Below are positions 16,157-23,731 of a DNA stretch of 62,617 bases, piece by piece. A program made the position numbers and the translations under genes. How positions within the stretch are numbered: position 1 is the stretch's first letter; every line of letters begins with the position of its first letter. Location: positions 1-62,617 of the forward strand of contig JBPCKZ010000059.1 of assembly GCA_051003795.1 (NCBI GenBank), written 5' to 3'. The notes below the pieces were generated by a model, which saw only the letters and a list, made by a program, of their open reading frames with translations, made no database searches and was not told where the DNA came from. The DNA is from JALYXS01 sp051003795 (GTDB lineage: Bacteria > Acidobacteriota > Terriglobia > Bryobacterales > Bryobacteraceae).

Positions 16157-16737
16157 TTAAAACTTTATCTCAATCGAAACGGGCTCCGCCGAATTCGGAA
16201 AGCGCAAGCGCGCCGTGCCTTGCGCAAAATCGTATTTGGGATGCTTCCAGCTTCTTGCCCCCCCTCCCATGCACCTGATTGGTCCCGGACTTGGTGACCC
16301 AGTTGATGACGCCGTTTGAGGTCCGTCCGTATTCGGCGGAGTAGCCGGAGCTCTGGACCTTGAATTCCTCCATGCCTTCCACGCTGACGCCGTTCATGGA
16401 GGGGTCGTTGCGGCGTTCACTATTGGATTCGGCGCCTTCGAGCTGTTCGCTCTGCCCGTCGAGCAGACCGCCCCAATCCGGGGATTGCTCGCCGGGCCAA
16501 TGACTCCCGGCGTCAGGATGACAAAGGCGAGGTTGCTTCGCACGCTGCCGCCGGCGATAAACAGCGGTAAGTCGGTGATGGCTTTAGTTTCGACAACTTT
16601 GCCCAGATTGCTCCCGTTCGTCTCCAACAAGGGCGCCGCGGCGCTGACGTCCACGCTCTGGTCGGCGCTACCCACGGTCAGCGCGATATTTACATCGGCC
16701 ACGGTGGCCACATCGACGCGAACGCCCGTGTACTATG
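16157..16737 (-). pseudogene. Collapsed Oar-like TonB-dependent receptor
   Basis: Minus-strand pieces of a receptor. One frame reads TGVRVDVATVADVNIALTVG and SADQSVDVSAAAPLLET (end of the regulatory-like domain). The plug follows with NLAFVILTPGV, MNGVSVEGMEEFKVQSSGYS, AEYGRTSNGVINWVTKSGTN and QVHG. About 2.5 kb of barrel is then missing. After a frame change near a C-rich run, the receptor end appears as KYDFAQGTARLRFPNSAEPV and SIEIKF with its stop at 16157. An in-frame TAG lies just upstream of 16737, so the N-terminus is lost too. The gene cannot make a receptor. Confidence 0.85.
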
Positions 16738-16807
16738 CGCGGGCCGCCATCACGCGCCGATATTCTCAAAAATTGCGAACTATCGCGCCGTCAAGTGCGT
16801 TTCCACC

Positions 16808-17755
16808 ATGAAGGCACGCATCATGACCAAGAACTGGCTCTCCCTCCCTTTTGTTCTCCTCGCCCTGTTGCTCACCGCTTGCGATTTTGACGATTTCGGC
16901 CCTTCCGATCGATACCAGTCCGATTTCCACTTTAGTTATCCGCTTCAGGCGGGCGGGAAGCTGACGCTCGAAAATTTCAACGGCGGCATCGAAATCACGG
17001 GATGGGACCGGGATACTGTCGATATCTCCGGGGTCAAATACGCATCCACGGAACAGATGCGCGATGCCATAAAAATCGACATTTCGCATGCCGATAACAC
17101 CATCTCCATTCGCACGGTGCGGCCTTTTGAACGCCACGGCAACATGGGCGCGCGATATGTGCTGAAAGTCCCGCGCAAAGTGGAATTGGACCGCATTACG
17201 GATTCAAATGGGGGCGTCCGCGTGACCGACGTCGAGGGGCCCGCCCGATTGCGAACTTCAAATGGCACTATTCATGTGATGAAGCTTAAGGGGAATCTGG
17301 AGGCTCGAACCAGCAACGGAACCATCGAGGCGGAAAACGTTAGCGGCGGCGCGACCCTGAATACCACCAACGGAAGGGTTCGCGCCGACGCCGTCCAAGG
17401 CCCGTTCGAAGCTTCCACCTCGAATGGGGGCATTCACGTTCATCTCGCCAGCGCCGCGCCCGACACTTCCATGAAATTGAGCACCTCAAATGGCCCGATC
17501 GATTTGACGCTCGACACATCCACGCGGAACGATATCCACGCATCCACTTCGAATGGGGCGATCACGCTGCACCTGCCAGGCATCACGCACGCGCGCGTTC
17601 ACGCAGTTACAACCAACTCCAGCATCTCAAGCGATTTCGACGTCCTGACGCAGGGCGCGTCCGGCAAGCATCGTCTTGAAGGAACCATCGGCGGGGGCGG
17701 GCCGCTGCTCGACCTATCGACGTCAAACGGCGCGATTCGTCTCGTAAAGATGTAG
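16808..17755 (+). CDS. Lipoprotein with DUF4097-like beta-repeats
   Basis: 315 residues. The N-terminus PFVLLALLLTACDFDD has a lipobox (LTAC), so the mature protein should be lipid-anchored. The body carries at least seven TSNG- or TTNG-type turns about 18-22 residues apart (RTSNGTIHV, RTSNGTIEA, NTTNGRVRA, STSNGGIHV, STSNGPIDL, STSNGAITL, STSNGAIRL), the pattern of DUF4097 right-handed beta-solenoids. These proteins often sit with envelope-stress or anti-sigma genes; none is visible here. ATG 16823 is an alternative start with AAGG upstream. The role is unknown; a surface or periplasmic adhesin-like repeat is inferred. Confidence 0.85.
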   Translation: MKARIMTKNWLSLPFVLLALLLTACDFDDFGPSDRYQSDFHFSYPLQAGGKLTLENFNGGIEITGWDRDTVDISGVKYASTEQMRDAIKIDISHADNTISIRTVRPFERHGNMGARYVLKVPRKVELDRITDSNGGVRVTDVEGPARLRTSNGTIHVMKLKGNLEARTSNGTIEAENVSGGATLNTTNGRVRADAVQGPFEASTSNGGIHVHLASAAPDTSMKLSTSNGPIDLTLDTSTRNDIHASTSNGAITLHLPGITHARVHAVTTNSSISSDFDVLTQGASGKHRLEGTIGGGGPLLDLSTSNGAIRLVKM

Positions 17756-17891
17756 TAAGCGAGTACGTTTCGACTAGGCACTTCAGTTAATCGATTTGAT
17801 TATTTTTAAATTGGTCAAAAAAGTTCTTGACGGAACGCTCGAAACCACGGAAACTCAGCAGAAGGCACAAACACCTTTTCTGGAAAAGATA

Positions 17892-19382
17892 ATGATTAAT
17901 CGATCTAAGGCGGCACTGATCCTCGCAGTATCCGTGTTAATTCCCGCGGCGCATGCCGCCTTTCTGCCCGGAACCGTTCCGACCATAGCCGGAGGCGCCT
18001 CGGTGAATCCGGGCAACGCTACCGGCAGCCCGGCGGGAACGCTGCTGGCGTCGAGCGTGGTGCCATTCTCGTTCACCACGACCGCGGGCACCACGAGCGG
18101 TATGTTGTGCGCCGCGGTTTTCCGCAACCCGAGTGGAACGTTGGATTTTTACTATCAGGTCTCCAATGCCGCAACATCCGCGAGCGATATTTCCCGGGAG
18201 ACCGATACCAGCTTTACCGGGTTCGCCACGCAAACGGGGTTCCGTCTCGATGGCAGTTTGGTGGGTTGCCAGAATGGGGGCGTTCCGCCGATTAGCGCCG
18301 ACAGAGATGCATCCGGAAGCGTTGTTGGATTCTCGTTCACGCCGCCGAACTCGGCCAAAATAACGCCCGGAACAACGTCCACCGTTCTGGTGATTAGCAC
18401 CGATGCGACAAACTTCGCGCCGGGTAACGCGAGTCTCCAAGATGGCGGAAACCAAACCGTAGCCGCGTTTCAACCCGCGCTGCCGCCGCCCACCACGATT
18501 CAGATTTGCAAAGTTGCCGGCAGCGGTGTCGCGATCGGGACGAATTTCACGTTTAGCCTTGCCGGAAACGCAATCACCATTCCGGCTGGAGCCGGTCCCG
18601 GCGGCAACTGCAACGCTCCCCTGGCGGTTCCACCAGGTCAGGCGGTCGTCACGGAATCGCCTGTCGCCGGTACTTCAATCAGTAGCATTACGACGGTGCC
18701 AAGTGCGGCGTTGGTAAGCGGCAACTTAGGCACGGGCACGGCAACCGTCACGGTCGCCGCGGGTACCCAGACGACCGTCATTTTTGTGAACGGAGCCCCG
18801 CCGCCGCCACCGCCGCCGACCGTCGGCATGTGCACTCCCGCCGCACCGATTTTCGTCGCGGGCGCGTCCGCGGAAGCGTTTCAAGTCCGTTATTTCACGA
18901 ACCTGGCCATTGGCGATTCGTTTATCGACATAACCAACACCGGCGCGAGCTCCACTACCGCCTTCCCGACGCAAAACGGCAATCTCAACGTCAACGTGTA
19001 TACTTTTTCGCCGGACGAACAGTTGATCTCGTGTTGCTGCTGCCCGGTGACGCCGGATGGGCTGATCTCGCTCTCGGTGCGTAACGACTTGATCAGCAAT
19101 ACGCTGACTCCGGGCGTGCCGACATCCGTCGTGACGAAATTGGTTGCCACCGATTCTACGGGCGCATTGGCCCCGGGCTTGGCGGCCTACGGGACTACGC
19201 TGCACGCGGCGCCCGCGCCTGGAGTGTTCGGGGCCACGGAGACCCGTTTCACCCGCGCCACTCTGAGCGCGGCGGAGTTGGCGAGAATCACGCAACTATG
19301 CGCCTTCATTCAGACCAACGGAAGCGGCTTCGGTGTTTGCAAATCGTGCCGCTTCGGCGGCCTTGGCGCCAGTCACTTTTAG
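17892..19382 (+). CDS. Secreted protein with unassigned cysteine-rich C-terminal domain
   Basis: 496 residues. A signal peptide (INRSKAALILAVSVLIPAAHA) precedes an all-beta N-terminal region (residues 25-200) and a second Ig-like region (TIQICKVAGSGVAIGTNFTF...). A proline run (PPPPPPP, near residue 310) follows, then a distinct domain of about 170 residues. That domain holds FQVRYFTNLAIGDSFIDITN, TFSPDEQLISCCCCPVTPDG, RNDLISNTLTPGVPTSVV and a C-terminal FIQTNGSGFGVCKSCRFGGL. The last domain recurs in the gene at 22476. The CCCCP and CKSC cysteines suggest disulfides or metal binding. I do not recognise the family. The start is ATG 17892, as upstream codons lack a signal peptide. Confidence 0.8.
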   Translation: MINRSKAALILAVSVLIPAAHAAFLPGTVPTIAGGASVNPGNATGSPAGTLLASSVVPFSFTTTAGTTSGMLCAAVFRNPSGTLDFYYQVSNAATSASDISRETDTSFTGFATQTGFRLDGSLVGCQNGGVPPISADRDASGSVVGFSFTPPNSAKITPGTTSTVLVISTDATNFAPGNASLQDGGNQTVAAFQPALPPPTTIQICKVAGSGVAIGTNFTFSLAGNAITIPAGAGPGGNCNAPLAVPPGQAVVTESPVAGTSISSITTVPSAALVSGNLGTGTATVTVAAGTQTTVIFVNGAPPPPPPPTVGMCTPAAPIFVAGASAEAFQVRYFTNLAIGDSFIDITNTGASSTTAFPTQNGNLNVNVYTFSPDEQLISCCCCPVTPDGLISLSVRNDLISNTLTPGVPTSVVTKLVATDSTGALAPGLAAYGTTLHAAPAPGVFGATETRFTRATLSAAELARITQLCAFIQTNGSGFGVCKSCRFGGLGASHF

Positions 19383-19386
19383 CGGG

Positions 19387-20187
19387 TTATTGTTCCGGCG
19401 GGGTGCTTAATTGCGCGATTTTATTGCGCGCCAAGGGAATGCGCCACGGATAAATATCGCCGTGCCAGGTTGTGGCTTTCAGGTAAAGCTGCAATTCCGA
19501 TAAAGCCGCATCGCGTTCCGCCAGCTTCTCATGGATGGCTGCCAGTGCCCAGTGGACGTGGGCATTATTGGCTTCATCCCCGGTGAGCGCCACGGTTTGG
19601 GGCGTCACCGGAGAAAGCGAAAGCTCCGCTTCATACGCGGCGATCGCCTGGCGATAGAACCGCTGTTTTTCCCCGGCCGCTGCCGTTGCGTCCGCCAATA
19701 TCTCGTACGTTTCGCCGATGAACGCATTCGCTTCCAGCCGCTGCGGATCGATCTCCAGAACCTGCCGGAAGAGCGCGATCGATTTTTTTGGATGGGTTCG
19801 CATCAGCAGATAGCCCAGCCGCAGGCGAACCGTGAAAAGGCAGGGCGGGGGATCGAGCTTCCCGAAGTTCCCGGCCGCGACCGATTGAAACACCTGCGAA
19901 GTAACAATCCGGCACGTAGACGCCGCTGGATCGTTCAGCCGGAGCGCTTCCCGGTAATCGGCGAGGGCTCCCGCGACGTCCTCTAAATCGTCCTGCCGGT
20001 GAATTCCGCGCTGCATGAACTCCCACGCATTTCCGGGTTTATCGATCCCGAGCTTCTCATAATCGACTTTCCCTTCGAAATAAAATGGATTCCTGACGGG
20101 GTAGTGCGGGTTGGTCGTCTGAAACGGGCCGGTTTGGCCGAACGTCATCGGGCAAGCGGCCATCAAGGCTAGGTAAAACCGTCTCAT
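19387..20187 (-). CDS. Exported TPR-like protein
   Basis: 266 residues with a short signal peptide (RRFYLALMAACPMTFGQ). The mature part has TPR-like helices (DVAGALADYREALRLND, LRLGYLLMRTHPKKSIALFR, QVLEIDPQRLEANAFIGETY, NNAHVHWALAAIHEKLAERD). The start overlaps the stop of the upstream multiheme cytochrome gene by four bases (ATGA), so the two are translationally coupled. A helper or docking role for the cytochrome in the periplasm is the natural inference; there is no enzyme motif. Confidence 0.82.
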   Translation of the reverse strand: MRRFYLALMAACPMTFGQTGPFQTTNPHYPVRNPFYFEGKVDYEKLGIDKPGNAWEFMQRGIHRQDDLEDVAGALADYREALRLNDPAASTCRIVTSQVFQSVAAGNFGKLDPPPCLFTVRLRLGYLLMRTHPKKSIALFRQVLEIDPQRLEANAFIGETYEILADATAAAGEKQRFYRQAIAAYEAELSLSPVTPQTVALTGDEANNAHVHWALAAIHEKLAERDAALSELQLYLKATTWHGDIYPWRIPLARNKIAQLSTPPEQ

Positions 20188-22325
20188 TGGGGATCGGTCA
20201 ACCGCACCGTGAAATCCGCCGATGCGATGCTCTTGACGTTCACCAGGGAGTCGTCGATCGTCTTCTCGTCAAGAAGATGGAGAGAATGACCCGCCGGGCC
20301 GTCCGCTCCTGTTGTCCTCGCCAGGAATCGGAGAAAAAGCGGCGGGAAATGCTCGAAGTCGATTTGCGCGTGAATGTGCAACGGGCCTTTCAACTTCACG
20401 CCAAGCGCCTGTAGGTCGTTAGCCCCCGGCAGTTGCACTTCATAGCGGTACGTAGTCGGGCGGAGAGGCGCGAGCGAACGGTAGTTGTCCACGGCATTGG
20501 CGAAACTGGCGCTATAGACCTCCTCGAAATGGGGCCGGTCGAGAACGATATCCAGGCCGGTCGCATCCTGCCGGCCCAGCGAATCCCCAGGCAGGAATAT
20601 TCGGGTCAATTCATTGCGGAACAGCACGAGGCCGCGCGGCGCGCCCGCGTAAACGCGCGTCTCCGGGCCGCTATCCGGGCCAAGTTCGAAAATCCGGTTC
20701 GTGTGTCCGTTCGCGGCCGGGCCAGGTTCGTAGGATGGCGCCGTCCGGCCCGGATCGACCACGGCGTGAACATGCTCCAGGTCTTCGTCGTCGAGATTTC
20801 CGTCGGGCTCCATTTCGCCCGTTTCGGGATGAGGCTTATCGACCTGGTAGCCCGATTGGTAAAGCAGCATGCCATTGTCGTCTTTAACGGTTAATTCGAT
20901 GTAAGCCGTGCGTTCCTGCGAGAAGCCGGCGGGAAATCGATGTCCGGTCAGCGAGACCGCCGTCGCGCGAATCGTAAACGGCTGGCCAACCGTGGCCGCT
21001 TCGTCGGTTTTATCCAGGCTGATTCGGGTCGCCGCCTTCAGTAATTCGACGCGCCGGTTGGCGACCGACCTCGGGAGACCGTGGCTATCTAAACCTGCCT
21101 GATGCGGGTCGGGATAATCGGGACCTAGCCGCGCCTGTAGGCTTCCGGTGGACATCAAAGGCACGTCCACCCCGGTGAAATAATGCGTCACGACGGACCG
21201 CTTCTGAAGCGCCCGTCCCAGTTCGGTGGAAACGCCGGGCACCGCCGCATAGTCGGTCGGGAAGATTCCGGGCGTGGGGCTGGTCACTTCCATGCCGCCC
21301 ACCTGGTAGGTCGCGGGGGCGCTAAACGGAAACGTCGACATGTGGCAATCCTGGCAGCGAACCACCTTTCCAAACGGATTATCGGGGCTGTTATATGGTC
21401 CGGTCTGCCATTCCGTGCTCAAGTTTTCCAATCGGAAATAAGCGACCTTATCGCCGCCGGGATTGATATCGTGCTCTTCTTGCGTGAGAGATCCCGCGCC
21501 CGGCACCCGCACGTCGTGGCACGAATTGCAAAGCGCGCTGCCGCGGAGAAACGCAATGCGATCGGAATCGTTGCTGCTCATATGGAAGCCGTGACGGGGC
21601 AAATCGGCGGACAAAAATGGCCCAACTTTCTCTACCGAAGGGATCAGCGACAGGCTCATGTTCCCAAAGCCGTCGTGCTGAAAGCTCCGATTCAGGTCGG
21701 GACCCATCACGTTGTGGCAGACGTCGCACGTGATTCCGGCGGCTCCCAGCGAAGGAAGCGCGCCGGGCGGCGGATCTCCCCCGGCTTCCGCGGGCAAAAC
21801 TTGATCGCCCGCGGGATTCGTCAGATGAAAATCGCGTAGCGGCCGGAGCAGATCGGGCCGGAAATCGATGCCGGTACCGGGTAGCTCCAGTACTTCCCGT
21901 GTTTTGGGATCTTCTCCCATAACTGCGAGGTGAGGATTGTGACAGCCTATGCAGAATCCGGCCCTCGCCTGGCTGATATTGGTAAACGACTTCGTGCTGA
22001 CCAGATTGGTACGCAACGGCGTGCCGTCAACCGCGACTTTCGTGCTGTCCCCATACACCGGACGAAGCAGGCCGCCAGTAAGAAAGTTGGAGGCAGCCTC
22101 AAGCCCGTTCATTAAGGGACTTACGTTGCGATAGCCCGCTTTTACCGCGCTGCGAAGCTCGTCATACTGGCGCTGATGACACGGAAGACAGGCTTCGGGG
22201 CGCTGATAAGCTCTCGCATTGGCGGGCAGCAAAGGCGCGACGTCGCTTCCAACCTGGCCCAAAAGGAACGGCGAGAATAGCAGAAACGAAAAGAGCGGTT
22301 TTCCGCATTCGATCGAGGCCGGCAT
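20184..22325 (-). CDS. Pentaheme c-type cytochrome
   Basis: 713 residues from ATG 22325, which gives a signal peptide (KPLFSFLLFSPFLLGQ). There are five CxxCH heme sites: CLPCH (near residue 46), CIGCH (125), CDVCH (197), CNSCH (264) and CQDCH (320). Several further histidines and methionines could be distal ligands. The C-terminal half (about 400-700) lacks heme motifs and looks like beta-sandwich structure (ATAVSLTGHRFPAGFSQERT, AYIELTVKDDNG). This resembles the cytochrome c554/NrfA-like multiheme proteins of Solibacteres. The substrate is unknown; a periplasmic electron-transfer or redox role is likely. It is coupled to a TPR gene by ATGA. Confidence 0.88.
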   Translation of the reverse strand: MPASIECGKPLFSFLLFSPFLLGQVGSDVAPLLPANARAYQRPEACLPCHQRQYDELRSAVKAGYRNVSPLMNGLEAASNFLTGGLLRPVYGDSTKVAVDGTPLRTNLVSTKSFTNISQARAGFCIGCHNPHLAVMGEDPKTREVLELPGTGIDFRPDLLRPLRDFHLTNPAGDQVLPAEAGGDPPPGALPSLGAAGITCDVCHNVMGPDLNRSFQHDGFGNMSLSLIPSVEKVGPFLSADLPRHGFHMSSNDSDRIAFLRGSALCNSCHDVRVPGAGSLTQEEHDINPGGDKVAYFRLENLSTEWQTGPYNSPDNPFGKVVRCQDCHMSTFPFSAPATYQVGGMEVTSPTPGIFPTDYAAVPGVSTELGRALQKRSVVTHYFTGVDVPLMSTGSLQARLGPDYPDPHQAGLDSHGLPRSVANRRVELLKAATRISLDKTDEAATVGQPFTIRATAVSLTGHRFPAGFSQERTAYIELTVKDDNGMLLYQSGYQVDKPHPETGEMEPDGNLDDEDLEHVHAVVDPGRTAPSYEPGPAANGHTNRIFELGPDSGPETRVYAGAPRGLVLFRNELTRIFLPGDSLGRQDATGLDIVLDRPHFEEVYSASFANAVDNYRSLAPLRPTTYRYEVQLPGANDLQALGVKLKGPLHIHAQIDFEHFPPLFLRFLARTTGADGPAGHSLHLLDEKTIDDSLVNVKSIASADFTVRLTDPQ

Positions 22326-22475
22326 GATGTTTGAAGCATTCCGATGCAGGTTAAACCGAAAGTATAACAAGCGGAATTGCGTTCGCGCCCTAACCCCGCG
22401 CGGTAGGCGGCCTAGTACTTTGGTCATTGTAGCCGCGCCCTGTTCCACGTATCGTTGGCAACACGGAGGCTGTTC

Positions 22476-23146
22476 ATGAATTACCGCGTGTTATTCGTTC
22501 CCGCCACAATCCTTTTATATTCGCTGTCCGCTTTTGGCCAGGTCGATTCGCCATTTCAGGTGCGATATGTTTCGAACTTAGTGGCCGGGGATTCGGTCAT
22601 AAATATTAGCAACACCGGGGCGAGTTCCACGTCCGCGTTCCCGACGCAGAATGGCAATCTATGCGTCAACGTGTACACGTTTTCTCCCGACGAACAGTTG
22701 ATTTCCTGCTGTTCGTGTCCCGTAACGCCGAACGGGTTGGCCTCGCTCTCGGCGCGTAACGACCTGATCAGCAATACGCTGACGCCGGGCGCCCCACCGC
22801 GATTGTCGTTAAGCTTTTAGCCACGACGGGAACCGGGGCGGGGTGCAGCGCGGCTACCGCCGGAGCGGGCGCGAACGCCTTTTTCCAGCAGGGGGCGGGC
22901 GGCAACGTTCCGGCTCCCGGCTTGGTGGCGTGGGGTACCGCGCTCCATGCTCTTCCCGTGACCCTTGGAAGCCCCGCGACGACTTTCGGTGTTGCCGAAA
23001 GCCCCTTTACTCCGGCAACTCTTAGCGAAGCCGAGCGCGTGCGCATCACGACTCTTTGCGGGTTTATCCAAATCAACGGCAGTGGCTTCGGCATCTGCAA
23101 ATCGTGCCGGCTCGGCGGCCTCGGCGCCACCAATTCGGAGCTATAA
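22476..23146 (+). pseudogene. Frameshifted secreted protein with the cysteine-rich domain
   Basis: A signal peptide (VLFVPATILLYSLSAFGQ) is followed by the same domain that ends the protein at 17892: FQVRYVSNLVAGDSVINISN, YTFSPDEQLISCCSCPVTPN and RNDLISNTLTPGAP. At about 22793 the frame breaks in a CCCC run. One added C restores PTAIVVKLLATTGTG and the rest of the domain through FIQINGSGFGICKSCRLGGL, ending at 23146. CGGAGG at 22464-22469 is a strong ribosome binding site. Either the gene is newly broken or one base was lost in sequencing; the repaired product would be about 223 residues, almost nothing but the shared domain. Confidence 0.75.
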
Positions 23147-23177
23147 AAGCCGCAGCCGCATCCAGTAAACTGGAGCC

Positions 23178-23717
23178 ATGGCGACTGCTCTTGGTCTTAC
23201 GATTGAAGATTTCGAGAAGCTTCCCGACGCGCTCGCCCATAACCACGAGTTAGTGGATGGAGAGCTGATCGACGTGTCCGGAAATGTATTAGAGCACAAT
23301 TGTTTGCGCGAACTTCTGGTGCTATTGCTGCTCCCGTTTGTAGAACAGCACAAACTAGGCAAGATCTTGTCTGAGCACGAGTATGATTTCGACGGCAATG
23401 CGCATGGGCCGGACGTTAGCTTTGTCGGCTCTCCCAAATTGCATTTGTTGAGGCGGAAACTGCGCGTGCAGCCGCTCGTTCCCGACTTGGCGATCGAGAT
23501 CGTTTCCCAGAACGATACCTTCGAAAAGCTTATGAAAAAAGCCAACCGGTACCGCGCGTGCGGCACGCAGGATGTCTGGATTTTTTCCATCGAGACGCGG
23601 GAAGCGCTCCGCTATGCCGGCCCGGAGCGCATGTTCCTTGATGAAAACGCCGAATTTTCGTCGGATACTATTCCCGGATTTTCAATCCGCATCGGCGATC
23701 TTTTCGACCGTATTTAG
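23178..23717 (+). CDS. Uma2 family (DUF820) PD-(D/E)XK nuclease-like protein
   Basis: 179 residues. The family pattern is clear: LTIEDFEKLPD, NHELVDGELIDVSG, HGPDVSFVGSP, PDLAIEIVSQNDTFEKLMKK and then ANRYRACGTQDVWIFSIETR. The acidic and lysine residues in these blocks match the restriction-endonuclease-like core. Uma2 proteins are abundant in cyanobacteria and Acidobacteria. They are called putative endonucleases, but their role is not settled. It sits convergent to glnE with a 14-base gap and shows no partner gene. Confidence 0.88.
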   Translation: MATALGLTIEDFEKLPDALAHNHELVDGELIDVSGNVLEHNCLRELLVLLLLPFVEQHKLGKILSEHEYDFDGNAHGPDVSFVGSPKLHLLRRKLRVQPLVPDLAIEIVSQNDTFEKLMKKANRYRACGTQDVWIFSIETREALRYAGPERMFLDENAEFSSDTIPGFSIRIGDLFDRI

Positions 23718-23731
23718 CTTTTTCCAAATAC

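Noticed and set aside
17756..17891. Possible promoter and N-terminal extension before the secreted protein at 17892
   Set aside because: The A/T-rich stretch has TTG codons in frame from 17796, but the extension lacks a signal peptide and no well-spaced -35/-10 pair was found.
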